A stretch of DNA of 64,000 nt. Source: Actinobacteria bacterium IMCC26103. GTDB lineage: Bacteria > Actinomycetota > Actinomycetes > Nanopelagicales > Nanopelagicaceae. Made by a program: the position numbers and the translations under genes. Position 1 is the first letter of the stretch, and each line of letters opens with the position of its first letter. Below the pieces are notes generated by a model. It was not told where the DNA came from, searched no databases, and saw only the letters and a program-made list of their open reading frames with translations. The DNA is taken from assembly GCA_002284875.1 (NCBI GenBank), contig CP015604.1, forward strand, positions 186,001 to 250,000. The letters are read 5' to 3'. Shown one piece after another: positions 9,898 through 18,120 of the stretch.

Positions 9898-11144
9898 ATG
9901 AACTTCACATTCCCAAGGAACAAATACTGGCATCTAAAAGTTGCTCAAGCTGTCTAAGCTCGAATCTTTTCTTAGGAATAGACCTAGGCGAGCTTCCAAT
10001 TTCGAATGAACTGAAATCAATTAGTGGGCAATCGACGGAATTTTTTCCACTTCAATTGTTTATCTGTGAGAATTGTTCACTTGGGCAAGCCCCCTCAAAT
10101 ATTTTGCCTGACAGGCTTTTTTCTGACTACAGGTATTTATCCTCAGTCAGTTCAACGTTTGTGGCTCATGCACATGACTTCTGCCAGGAAGTTATTAAAA
10201 AGGACTTTATCAAACCGGGAGAGTTAGTATTAGAGATAGCTTGTAATGATGGCTACTTACTTAAGAATTTTTTGGGTTCAAACTTTAAAATATTAGGTGT
10301 CGAGCCAGCCAAGAACGTAAGTAAAATTGCAGAATTCATTGGAATTCCTGTAATAAATGAGTTCTTTGGCGCAAAGTTAGCGAGAGAAATCTTGTCTAAG
10401 TACGGCTACCCCAAATTGATTATTGCTAACAACGTTCTCGCACACGTTCCTGATATACGAGATTTCATGGAGGGCCTTTCAATTTTGTCTGGTCCGGCCA
10501 CGAAAATAAGTATTGAAAATCCTTCAATTCTTAACATTTTAAGAGATAACCAATTTGACACGATTTACCATGAACATTTCTCATACTTATCATGTACATC
10601 TGTTGATTACCTTGCAAAAGAATTTGGATTAGTTTTATTCGATTTAGATTCAATTGATATTCATGGGGGTTCAAACCGTTATTGGTTAGCACGAGAAATC
10701 TCAGAAATAAGTCAAGGTTTGATAAACGAGTTAGCAAGTGAGTCTTCAGCGGGTGTTTCCAAGAAGGAATCTTGGTACGTTGCTGAATCTAGAAAGGATG
10801 ACACACTAATCAAATTTGCAAACTGGTTGCAAGAGTGTCGTCTCAATAACGAAACGGTCATCGGATATGGCGCCGCAGCAAAAGCCAGCACTCTGTTAAA
10901 CGCTGCTGGCGTAGACAAAACCCTTCTATCTATGATTTGTGACTTGGGCTCTGAAAAAGTTGGCCGATTCATGCCTTCTGAGGACTTTGAGATAATCGAT
11001 TTTTCTTCATTAATTGCGAAAAACCCAGAAAACATAATTGTTTTCCCTTGGAATATAGCCGATGAAATTTCAAGCCAGATTTCAAAGTCTCTTCCTGATG
11101 CGAAAATTTGGATTGCCATCCCTGAGCTCAAAAGGATTAGATAA
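9894..11144 (+). CDS. nucleotide-sugar C-methyltransferase (TylC3/NovU type)
   Basis: Start ATG at 9894 in an ATGA overlap with rfbF; 416 residues. It has the three-part layout of sugar C-methyltransferases: an N-terminal zinc-binding domain with Cys17, Cys20, Cys58 and Cys61; a SAM-binding Rossmann domain with VLEIACNDGYLLKNF near 108-122; and a C-terminal domain with GYGAAAKAST near 323. The motif YHEHFSYLS and IDIHGGSNRYW fit the catalytic region of the family. Known members add a methyl to C3 (TylC3) or C5 (NovU) of 4-keto-6-deoxy nucleotide sugars. Here the likely acceptor is CDP-4-keto-6-deoxyglucose, because rfbF is coupled to it and rfbG is close. The methylated position is not readable. 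Confidence 0.88.
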   Translation: MNELHIPKEQILASKSCSSCLSSNLFLGIDLGELPISNELKSISGQSTEFFPLQLFICENCSLGQAPSNILPDRLFSDYRYLSSVSSTFVAHAHDFCQEVIKKDFIKPGELVLEIACNDGYLLKNFLGSNFKILGVEPAKNVSKIAEFIGIPVINEFFGAKLAREILSKYGYPKLIIANNVLAHVPDIRDFMEGLSILSGPATKISIENPSILNILRDNQFDTIYHEHFSYLSCTSVDYLAKEFGLVLFDLDSIDIHGGSNRYWLAREISEISQGLINELASESSAGVSKKESWYVAESRKDDTLIKFANWLQECRLNNETVIGYGAAAKASTLLNAAGVDKTLLSMICDLGSEKVGRFMPSEDFEIIDFSSLIAKNPENIIVFPWNIADEISSQISKSLPDAKIWIAIPELKRIR

Positions 11145-11684
11145 ATGAGAGTTGATATATCCGCTTTTTCGGAAATTACTATCTTTAACAATCCGGTTTA
11201 CAATGATAACCGTGGCCAACTGACAAAATTTGAACTGCCGATTTTAGGTAAAAGTTTCGATTCAATACTTGTCTCTAAAAACTTATTAGCCGGCACGGTG
11301 CGTGGCCTGCATTTTCAAACACCCCCTTTCGGAGAAGTAAAACTAGTTACTTGTTTAAGGGGCAAAATAATCGATTATGTGCTCGATATTCGAGTAGATT
11401 CACCTAATTTTGGAAGCTGGTCTCAAATCTTATTGGACGATACCAACCAGCAGAGTGTTCTCATCCCAATTGGATTTGCTCACGGTTTTCAGTCGTTAGA
11501 GCCAAATACAGAAGTCCTCTATACCGTTTCTGGCGACTTTAGTCCGGACCATTCGATAACACTTAATGTTAACGATCCAGATATCGCATTAGATTTTCCT
11601 ATGGCTATTTCTTCTATAGCTGACAAGGATCTAATGGGTATCAGTTTGTTCGAGTTGCGCAAGATGCGGATTAACTGGAAATGA
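11145..11684 (+). CDS. RmlC-type nucleotide-sugar 3- and/or 5-epimerase
   Basis: A 179-residue cupin of the dTDP-4-dehydrorhamnose 3,5-epimerase family, which inverts C3 and/or C5 next to a 4-keto group. It has GTVRGLHFQTPPFGE with the catalytic His56, LVTCLRGKIIDYVLDIR, the loop IPIGFAHGFQSL with His113, and Tyr126 in EVLYTVS. It starts directly after the stop of the C-methyltransferase with no gap. No dTDP-glucose synthesis gene (rmlA or rmlB) is nearby, whereas CDP-glucose genes are on both sides, so I infer a CDP-linked 4-keto sugar substrate rather than dTDP-rhamnose synthesis. Single or double epimerisation cannot be decided. Confidence 0.88.
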   Translation: MRVDISAFSEITIFNNPVYNDNRGQLTKFELPILGKSFDSILVSKNLLAGTVRGLHFQTPPFGEVKLVTCLRGKIIDYVLDIRVDSPNFGSWSQILLDDTNQQSVLIPIGFAHGFQSLEPNTEVLYTVSGDFSPDHSITLNVNDPDIALDFPMAISSIADKDLMGISLFELRKMRINWK

Positions 11685-12535
11685 AAGTTCTGTTAATCGG
11701 CGGCCGCGGATTTATTGGCCGAGAAATACTCTTACAAATAAAACAATTAGGATGGGAAGTTACGGAGTTTAATAGGAGTGAAACAAACCCTCTTGGTTAC
11801 ATGAATAAACTTGCCGTAACTGAACTTTTTGCCAATTGTAGTTTTGATTGCGTTATTTCTACAGCATGGAATACAGCTCACTCTACATACAGAGATTCGA
11901 GTGAAAATTTCCAACATCAAGCAGCGACGGAATATCTAGCATCGGAAGCCAAGCATTATTCTGTTCCAATCTTTGTGGCTCTCGGAAGTGCTGCGGAGTA
12001 TGGTGATGATAATTTAGCCGCTACTTCTCTATCGTCGATACTTAAGCCTGTCGATAACTATTCCAGTGCAAAGATATCGACCTTTCTTTCGCTGACCAAA
12101 ATTTTCGAATCAACGGGTACATTGTTGATCTGGCATCGGATTTTTCAGCCCTATGGTCATGGTCAAGACATGAATAGATTCTTACCGACTTTGATTTCGA
12201 AGGTGTCTTCAGGCTCCAAAATCGAGATAAAGAATCCAATGCATATTTATGATTGGATTAATGTTATTGATGTTGCAAAAGCAGTCTTATATTCCATAAA
12301 AAACAAGATTGGTGGCGCCATTGACGTCGGAACTGGGATAGGTACAAGTAACGAACAACTAGCGAGTGTGGTTTCGAGTGAATTTGGAGTCAAGTATCTT
12401 GAATCACAGGCGTCTACAGATTCACAGGTAAAGGGATTGGTTATGAATTCAAATACGCATCTGTTGAACCACGGTTGGGTTCCCGAATTCGCACTTGAAT
12501 CCGGGATTAAGGATTTGGTTAACAAACAATTATGA
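11681..12535 (+). CDS. NAD(P)-dependent 4-ketoreductase (SDR), probably final step of the CDP-sugar pathway
   Basis: A 284-residue extended SDR in an ATGA overlap with the epimerase. The cofactor loop GGRGFIG is at 7-13, the catalytic Ser/Tyr/Lys set is LGSAAEYG with Tyr127 and Lys131 in NYSSAKIS, and the substrate part has WHRIFQPYGHGQDMNRFLP. Size and motifs resemble CDP-abequose and CDP-paratose synthases and similar 4-ketoreductases. From its position after cytidylyltransferase, C-methyltransferase and epimerase, I infer that it reduces the 4-keto group and fixes the final configuration. Which epimer it makes is unknown. Confidence 0.8.
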   Translation: MKVLLIGGRGFIGREILLQIKQLGWEVTEFNRSETNPLGYMNKLAVTELFANCSFDCVISTAWNTAHSTYRDSSENFQHQAATEYLASEAKHYSVPIFVALGSAAEYGDDNLAATSLSSILKPVDNYSSAKISTFLSLTKIFESTGTLLIWHRIFQPYGHGQDMNRFLPTLISKVSSGSKIEIKNPMHIYDWINVIDVAKAVLYSIKNKIGGAIDVGTGIGTSNEQLASVVSSEFGVKYLESQASTDSQVKGLVMNSNTHLLNHGWVPEFALESGIKDLVNKQL

Positions 12536-13434
12536 TGGCGGGAAGTACTTTGAAATTCAGTAGAATCCGATTCCCTTGGAAGTTAAGGATTCATTGCTGG
12601 GGCGGTCTTGGATCTCAGCTTTTTGCTTGGGCTTTTGCTGAGGAACTTTTGAATTCTGGATTTGCAAGGAAAATTACATTAGTTTTACATAGTTCGGGGG
12701 TAACTCAACGCAATTCTGAGATAACCCACTTATCTGGCAGGATTCAGATAAAAATTCTTCAAGACTTTTCTGCTTCCACTCGGACTACCGATTCTGTGCG
12801 TTCAAATAGTAGCAGTCCAAGATTTCGTGGAAGATTAATCTCATTTTTGAGTCGATTGCAGATCATAATTTTTTCAGAGGATTTTCAGTCGATAAAACCT
12901 TGGACAATTCAACTCCGAAGCCATTACTCTCATCGAGCTTTAAGCAATGAAACGCTACAAATTGTGAAAACAACACTAAAGAATTTCTCGACTGTTGACA
13001 ATATTGATACATCTAAAAGTGCCAAAACTGCAATTCACTATCGTCTTGGCGATTTACTCACGCTTGAGAATAAAACTTTTGTTTCAGCTGATCGAGTTGT
13101 TTCGGCCTTGGAAAAGATAAGGGGGTTGGAGGTACGGGAAATTAAGAATGTTGATGTCTTTTCAGATTCTCCCGAAGTTGCCGTTGATAAGTTGTCAAAG
13201 CAAAATAGCTCTTTTCAATACAATTCTGTTGACTGCCCATCGTGGGATGTTCTAGTTAATCTCTTGAACTATCCTTATTTTATTGCTACAAATTCCAAGA
13301 TAGGTATATGGGTTACTTTGCTTAGGCAGCTCGAGGATTCGACGCGGGTAACATTGGTGCCAAAGGAGCTTCAACCTACTTTTTCGTTCATACTTTTGAA
13401 AGAATCCAAAAAAAGTCAAATTATTTATTATTAA
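12532..13434 (+). CDS. GT11/fucosyltransferase-like transferase
   Basis: About 300 residues, starting at ATG 12532 inside the upstream stop. A second ATG, the next codon, is also possible. RIHCWGGLGSQLFAWAFAEEL near the N-terminus matches the GLGNQ.F loop of alpha-1,2-fucosyltransferases. AIHYRLGDLL is the H-x-R-x-GD donor motif, DVFSDSPEVAVDKL follows, and NYPYFIATNSKIGIWVTLL replaces the usual NSTFSWW block, so the tryptophan pair is absent. As last gene of the CDP-sugar operon it is a good candidate for transferring that sugar, which would be an unusual donor for this superfamily. Family assignment is moderate. Confidence 0.65.
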   Translation: MMAGSTLKFSRIRFPWKLRIHCWGGLGSQLFAWAFAEELLNSGFARKITLVLHSSGVTQRNSEITHLSGRIQIKILQDFSASTRTTDSVRSNSSSPRFRGRLISFLSRLQIIIFSEDFQSIKPWTIQLRSHYSHRALSNETLQIVKTTLKNFSTVDNIDTSKSAKTAIHYRLGDLLTLENKTFVSADRVVSALEKIRGLEVREIKNVDVFSDSPEVAVDKLSKQNSSFQYNSVDCPSWDVLVNLLNYPYFIATNSKIGIWVTLLRQLEDSTRVTLVPKELQPTFSFILLKESKKSQIIYY

Positions 13435-14441
13435 AGTAAATTGAAATTGCTTATTTCATTTTGCATGTACTCTATCGTTGAAATCTGATCACTCTTTTTA
13501 TACCAGTTAACAGTACTCATTACACTAGATTCAAAATCGTATTTCTCTCGCCAATTTAATTCGTTTCTTGCTTTTGAGGAATCAATTAGCAATAGTTTAG
13601 ACTCTTCTGGAAGATTTACCTCACTTTTTTTCCAAATCAGACTCGGGTTAGTTTGTTTAATAACAAAATCAGTAAGCTCTGAAACAGTTCTGCAAACTTC
13701 ATCGTCAGGTCCGAAATTCCAAATATCAGGTTTTTGGTTCTCGATTAAACTATTAACGGCAAATATGTAACCGTTCAAACAATCCAGGACGTTCTGCCAT
13801 GGCCTAACTGACTCTGGATGGCGCAATGAAGGGTTAAGTCCTTTTGAGATGTCATCAATTAGATTTGGGATAATTCGATTATCTGAGTAGTCACCACCTC
13901 CGATAACATTACCTGCTCTTGCGATTCCAATGGGCTGAGTTGAAACAGATTTCTGCCATGATTGAGTGAGAATGTCAGCCATGGCTTTTGACGCACTATA
14001 TGGATCATCTCCACCAAGTTCATCTGACTCTTTATACCTCTTTAGTGTTCCCAAATTTTTGTAAACTTTATCGGTCGTAACAACGAGTAAAGCCTTAAGA
14101 TTATTTGATTTTCGTGCGGCTTCAAGAATATTCAGTGTGCCATTAACATTAATTTCAAATGTTTCAAAAGGTTTTTCGTACGAAGTGAGCACTAACGATT
14201 GCGCTGCCATATGGATGATTACATCTGGATTGCAATTCAATACAGCCTTTTGCAAGGGTCCTAGATCACGAATATCTTGCCGATAGTCAAATTCCAATAG
14301 TTTTGATAACTCACCCATATTAAATAGGGATTTTTTTTCTGGGTCGAGTGCCAGGCCGGAAACTTCGTGTCCTAGACTCTTTAATAACACTATTAGCCAC
14401 GCACCTTTAAAGCCTGTATGGCCTGTGACTAAAAAATGCAT
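13431..14441 (-). CDS. rfbG: CDP-glucose 4,6-dehydratase
   Basis: An extended SDR of 336 residues from ATG at 14441. A GTG two codons upstream is possible, but a TAAGAG hexamer sits exactly 6 bases before the ATG. RfbG-specific features are TGHTGFKGAWL at 6-16, VVTTDKVYKN with Thr123/Asp124/Lys125, the catalytic Tyr148/Lys152 in DPYSASK, and NVIGGGDYSDNRIIPNLI. It converts CDP-glucose to CDP-4-keto-6-deoxyglucose, the intermediate for the genes at 9894-12535. It is convergent with that operon, overlapping it by 4 bases, so the pathway is split over two opposing transcripts. Confidence 0.92.
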   Translation of the reverse strand: MHFLVTGHTGFKGAWLIVLLKSLGHEVSGLALDPEKKSLFNMGELSKLLEFDYRQDIRDLGPLQKAVLNCNPDVIIHMAAQSLVLTSYEKPFETFEINVNGTLNILEAARKSNNLKALLVVTTDKVYKNLGTLKRYKESDELGGDDPYSASKAMADILTQSWQKSVSTQPIGIARAGNVIGGGDYSDNRIIPNLIDDISKGLNPSLRHPESVRPWQNVLDCLNGYIFAVNSLIENQKPDIWNFGPDDEVCRTVSELTDFVIKQTNPSLIWKKSEVNLPEESKLLLIDSSKARNELNWREKYDFESSVMSTVNWYKKSDQISTIEYMQNEISNFNLL

Positions 14442-14447
14442 GCCCAC

Positions 14448-14453
14448 CTCTTA
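14448..14453 (-). promoter_or_regulatory. -10 hexamer of rfbG
   Basis: TAAGAG on the minus strand, 6 bases before the ATG at 14441. It supports the ATG over the upstream GTG. Confidence 0.4.
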
Positions 14454-14481
14454 AATTTGAATAAATCGCTTGATACTACTC

Positions 14482-14487
14482 TAAGAT
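14482..14487 (+). promoter_or_regulatory. -10 hexamer of a leaderless start
   Basis: TAAGAT is 6 bases before ATG at 14494. Together with the rfbG hexamer 28 bases away on the other strand it forms a compact divergent promoter. Confidence 0.5.
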
Positions 14488-14493
14488 TTAAGC

Positions 14494-15237
14494 ATGAGAC
14501 TCAGCACTCGCATTTTGATCAAATTGCGCCTTATGGCGCCTAAATTCTATTTTGGGCAACAATTATCCGAATTTTGTCTTGATCATATTAAACCCCATGT
14601 GTACTTCGATAAGTGGGCGATTCAGCCGTTCAATGGCCAAGCGCGACGAATGGCTGTTATTTGGGAGATTGCTCGAACGTTTAAACCGACTGTTGGGGTA
14701 GAAACGGGAACGTTTATGGGTTCGTCGACACCATACTTGGCTACCATGGTGGAAAAAGAGATGTACACGATTGAAATCGACAAGCCAACTTTCGATCTAG
14801 CTACCGAGAGATTCGAGAAGAATGGCCACCAAAAGAATATAAATTTAATTCTTGGCGATTCTGTACTTCAGATTGAAACAATTCTTGATGGTTTAAACCC
14901 AAATGAAGATAGGGTTTTGGCATATCTTGATGCTCATTGGTATGACGCGATTCCAACAACGGAAGAGATAGAAGCGCTGATTAATTGGGGTGGCTCCTGG
15001 ATTGCTGTAATAGATGACTTTAAGATTGATTCAGATTCGGGCTATAGATTTGATTCTTATGGTGAAGTTGAAATTGGAAAAGATGTTTTGCCTTCTAATA
15101 GAGATTTAAGGCTTTTTGTTCCAAGTATCTCTTCAGAATACGAAACCGGGCGACGAAAAGGAACAGGCTACGTCTGCATGAAATCGGATGCAAAGGTCCT
15201 TGAGTCGATTTCGGATTTGACTGAATATAGACTGTGA
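14494..15237 (+). CDS. class I SAM-dependent methyltransferase
   Basis: A 247-residue protein. The Rossmann core starts at VGVETGTFMGSSTPYLATMV near 68-87 (the SAM glycine loop in E-x-G-x-x-x-G form), then YTIEIDKPTFDLATERF (acidic strand-2 residue) and LILGDSVLQIETIL. LAYLDAHWYDAIPTTEEIEAL and VIDDFKIDSDSGY provide a metal-type D-A-H / D-D pair resembling Methyltransf_24 and TylF-like O-methyltransferases. It overlaps the following GT11 gene by 4 bases (GTGA). It may methylate the glycan or a sugar precursor; the target cannot be read. Confidence 0.72.
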   Translation: MRLSTRILIKLRLMAPKFYFGQQLSEFCLDHIKPHVYFDKWAIQPFNGQARRMAVIWEIARTFKPTVGVETGTFMGSSTPYLATMVEKEMYTIEIDKPTFDLATERFEKNGHQKNINLILGDSVLQIETILDGLNPNEDRVLAYLDAHWYDAIPTTEEIEALINWGGSWIAVIDDFKIDSDSGYRFDSYGEVEIGKDVLPSNRDLRLFVPSISSEYETGRRKGTGYVCMKSDAKVLESISDLTEYRL

Positions 15238-16115
15238 AAAAGAGATCAAACTTCTTAATCTTCGGAGAAGATCCAATTTTTCTTCTTCGTGGCGGAATCG
15301 GAAATCAATTATTCATTTACTCTGCTGCCATCCGTCTTGGGCAGATTCACGCATTCACTCCGGTGTTTCAGACCTTAGGTATTGATCATAAGGAGTGCAT
15401 ATCTGAGCTTGGAATTCCCGGTAATTTCATGTCAACTAAGAATTCATGGCTCTATTCTCTAGATAGAAGAACGAATCAGTTTTTGTCGAAGCGAAGAGTT
15501 ATAGATTTCTCGGACTTAGCAACAATCCATATGAAGAACTTAACAATAGGTAAAAAAACTTACGTTTCTGGATATTTTCAGACAGCTGATTTTGCAGTTG
15601 ATCTGAAAAATAGTGGCTTCTTTGATGACTATATTTCAAAAGAACCTACAATTTTATTGAAGCGCGAATATGAAGAAATTCGAGATTTGAATAGCACGAT
15701 AATTCACCTTAGGTTTGGGGACTATTTGAAGGCTTCCTCGACTCTGGGTAACCTAACGGTTGATTACTACAACCAAATTTTTGATTCTGATCCCGAAATC
15801 GGCGAAAATCCAGTTTATTTAATGACTGATGATCCCTCTTCAGCAAAGTTGTTTGTGCGAGATTTTCCAAAATTAAACCTCATCTTTCTTGATAAATTTA
15901 AAGATGTGAAAGCCATTGAACAGATTAAGTTATTTGGTGCAGCAAACCGAATAATCTGTGCCAATTCGACGTACTCATGGTGGGGTGCATTTCTTTCTAA
16001 CAGGGCGAAGAAAATTTGGGTACCAAATCCATGGTTTAAGGATCCAAAACTCGCGGCTCATGCCGATGGAATATATCCTCCTACCTTTGTCCAATTTCCT
16101 TCGTTCTGGAAATGA
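15234..16115 (+). CDS. glycosyltransferase family 11 (alpha-1,2-fucosyltransferase-like)
   Basis: A 293-residue protein with GTG start inside the stop of the methyltransferase. It has all GT11 blocks: FLLRGGIGNQLFIYSAAIRLG near 17-37, IIHLRFGDYLKA (the H-x-R-x-GDY donor motif) near 161-172, NPVYLMTDDP, and ICANSTYSWWGAFLSNRAKKIWVPNPWF near the C-terminus. Characterised members transfer fucose from GDP-fucose, and a GDP-fucose-synthase-like gene lies at 21815. GT11 proteins in surface glycan loci can also use other donors, so the sugar is an inference. Cytoplasmic, no signal peptide. Confidence 0.87.
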   Translation: MKKRSNFLIFGEDPIFLLRGGIGNQLFIYSAAIRLGQIHAFTPVFQTLGIDHKECISELGIPGNFMSTKNSWLYSLDRRTNQFLSKRRVIDFSDLATIHMKNLTIGKKTYVSGYFQTADFAVDLKNSGFFDDYISKEPTILLKREYEEIRDLNSTIIHLRFGDYLKASSTLGNLTVDYYNQIFDSDPEIGENPVYLMTDDPSSAKLFVRDFPKLNLIFLDKFKDVKAIEQIKLFGAANRIICANSTYSWWGAFLSNRAKKIWVPNPWFKDPKLAAHADGIYPPTFVQFPSFWK

Positions 16116-16119
16116 TTTA

Positions 16120-17115
16120 TTAATAAACTCCAAGATTCAGAATATCGGGATTCGAGTATTTCCCACCATTGATTAGCAAAGCACTTGCAGAGCCATTAGC
16201 TATTGAGCAAGTTATTGAACGGCATTCCGAGAGTAAGTAGATTTCTGCTAAATAGCCTAGCGCTTCTATTGTTTGTTTCGATTGACTGTGGCGATTTGAG
16301 AGAAATTTTTCTATAGTTTTTTTCTCTCTAAATTCCTTGTATGCGATTAAGGAGTAGGTTGAATTCAAACGTTTTCGCGCTTCATTATCTTCTGTGGAAA
16401 TAAATAACCGAGAGTAACTCTCTTTATCCAGCTTAGATTCCAATCTAGATAACAACATTGATAAACTTGGCTGCTTAGCATGACCTTTGGGTTTAGTAGC
16501 TACATAGTCAGTTCCACGATAGAAGACGCCCATAGTGTTTGACTCCCATTCAAGGAAGTCTTTTATTCGGTCAATAAATTTTTGCGTTTGCTCATTTATC
16601 CTGATGTTTTCGCTATAAAGCTGGCTATAACGCATAAGTAATTCATTATCCATCACAAATCCCAATCCGAGATCTGCTAATGGACTATCTGGTTGAATTC
16701 GATCCCCTTTGGAAAGCGTCAAATATTTGTACTGTGCTATGTCACTAATTTTGACCTCTGAAACGGGCTTGAAAAAATATTCCCACGAGTTCTTGCTGCC
16801 ATTGAAAGGTTTCTTTTGAGAATAAGAAGTCCAATAATTTTGCATGTCAACGATTGGAGTCATATCCAAATTTTTTGCGTACTCGATTCCTTGAAGAACA
16901 TGGTTTACGTTAGAGAATAAACCGCCTCCTGGTGGACGCCTTCTAATTAAATAAATGTGGGTTGTTTGAGAACCACTATCGTTAACAACGGATCGTTCGG
17001 CAAACTCGCGCTCCCTCTTCGCTTTAAATCTTTTAGCTGCCGTCACCCAAAGACTTTGGGGTATGAACTGTTTTACTTTGTACTTTAAGAAAGCAACTAA
17101 CCATATTTTCCTCAT
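16120..17115 (-). CDS. putative fucosyltransferase-fold transferase (GT23/O-fucosyltransferase-like)
   Basis: A 331-residue protein. HIYLIRRRPPGGGLFSNVNHVLQGIEYA contains a glycine-rich loop like that opening the fucosyltransferase fold. TPIVDMQNYWTSY and NSWEYFFKPV follow, then MGVFYRGTDYV, which resembles the H-x-R-x-TD donor motif of NodZ/FUT8-type enzymes with Tyr in the His position. RLFISTEDNEARKRL and AEIYLLSECRSITCSIANGSAS near the end match the last blocks. The motif order supports this superfamily, but the family is not certain. It is convergent with the GT11 gene, 4 bases apart. A third fucosyltransferase-like protein in this block points to a fucose-type branch. Confidence 0.55.
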   Translation of the reverse strand: MRKIWLVAFLKYKVKQFIPQSLWVTAAKRFKAKREREFAERSVVNDSGSQTTHIYLIRRRPPGGGLFSNVNHVLQGIEYAKNLDMTPIVDMQNYWTSYSQKKPFNGSKNSWEYFFKPVSEVKISDIAQYKYLTLSKGDRIQPDSPLADLGLGFVMDNELLMRYSQLYSENIRINEQTQKFIDRIKDFLEWESNTMGVFYRGTDYVATKPKGHAKQPSLSMLLSRLESKLDKESYSRLFISTEDNEARKRLNSTYSLIAYKEFREKKTIEKFLSNRHSQSKQTIEALGYLAEIYLLSECRSITCSIANGSASALLINGGKYSNPDILNLGVY

Positions 17116-17163
17116 GGGAAGTAAACCTCATCTCGATCTCCCTATTCTATCTAGTTTGCACTA

Positions 17164-17169
17164 TAGAAT
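17164..17169 (+). promoter_or_regulatory. -10 hexamer deciding the start of the next gene
   Basis: TAGAAT ends exactly 6 bases before GTG at 17176. A GTG at 17170 touches the hexamer and is therefore unlikely to be the real start. Confidence 0.45.
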
Positions 17170-17175
17170 GTGTCT

Positions 17176-18120
17176 GTGGTCTCCGCGATTCTGTTACTGG
17201 CATATAACCGTTGGGATCTCGTTGAGAGGCGTTTATTCGAGTTAGCTGAATCCAGAGTTAAACCTACCGATGTGGTTCTGTCGGTCGATGGTTCTGTCGA
17301 TCCAGAGTTCAACCGAATGAGAGAGGCACACGTTTATCGACTCAAGAACTTAGATTTGCCTTTTGAGTTTGAAGTGATTCTGAGGCCTATCAATCTTGGC
17401 TGCAGTAGTCACATAATTACTGCTGTAACTGAGACGCTCAATCGATATGAGAGCGTAATAGTCATTGAGGATGACGTAAGCGTGTCTCCATTTTTTCTTG
17501 AATCAATGAATGAAACTTTTGATCTCATTGGACGCCATGATGATGTGGGAACTATCGGAGGTTTTTCAACTTTCCATAAGAGATGTCATTTTCCATTGTT
17601 TTTTAAAGGCAATTATTGGCGCAAAACCAGCTATTTCTCAGCCTGGGGTTGGGGTACAACCAGAGAATTTTGGAGATCCTTCATTAGAGTTAGTGAAATA
17701 GATGACTTAAATGAATACCTCTCTCGATCTTCGACTTGGAGCAACTTCTCGCGTAGAAAGAAAGCCATTTGGCTGCGGAGGTTTAATCGGGGTGTCTGGG
17801 ACTTTAATGTCCAGCTCACTCTCTTTAGGAATGATAAATTCAATCTTTTGCCGGCTCTTCGAATCATTGATAACGAGGGATTTTCTGACGAAAGGTCTAC
17901 TCATACAAAACATAGACGCCCTAGAAATCTCTTTGGTGAAGGGAAGTCTAATGAAATCCCAAAAAAGATTGAAGAATTTAGATATTCACCTTTAAGAAAA
18001 ATATTTTGGGGGTTTGTAGACTCTAATTTATGGGCAGCGGATGGATTATTTAATACTCGTGGAAGGGAAGCTGGAGTTAGAACCATGATCCGAAAGATGT
18101 TTAATCACTTTAAATTTTAG
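17176..18120 (+). CDS. GT2-like sugar transferase (HlpA-like family), paralogue of the next gene
   Basis: About 314 residues from GTG at 17176, chosen from the promoter spacing. The N-terminal GT-A fold reads SAILLLAYNRWDLVERRL, then VVLSVDGS, ILRPINLGCSSHI and VIVIEDDVSVSPFFLESM, in which the EDD triplet is the metal and donor site. The second half has YFSAWGWGTTREFW, SSTWSNF, VWDFNVQLTLF and DNEGFSDERSTHTK, all shared with the convergent gene at 18117-19022. This family is common in surface glycan loci. The donor is unknown. It meets its paralogue tail to tail with a 4-base overlap. Confidence 0.72.
   Translation: MVSAILLLAYNRWDLVERRLFELAESRVKPTDVVLSVDGSVDPEFNRMREAHVYRLKNLDLPFEFEVILRPINLGCSSHIITAVTETLNRYESVIVIEDDVSVSPFFLESMNETFDLIGRHDDVGTIGGFSTFHKRCHFPLFFKGNYWRKTSYFSAWGWGTTREFWRSFIRVSEIDDLNEYLSRSSTWSNFSRRKKAIWLRRFNRGVWDFNVQLTLFRNDKFNLLPALRIIDNEGFSDERSTHTKHRRPRNLFGEGKSNEIPKKIEEFRYSPLRKIFWGFVDSNLWAADGLFNTRGREAGVRTMIRKMFNHFKF

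Noticed and set aside
11145-12535. dTDP-rhamnose pathway (rmlC-rmlD)
   Set aside because: rmlA and rmlB are absent nearby, and the genes are coupled to a CDP-glucose cytidylyltransferase and a C-methyltransferase, so a CDP-linked sugar fits better.
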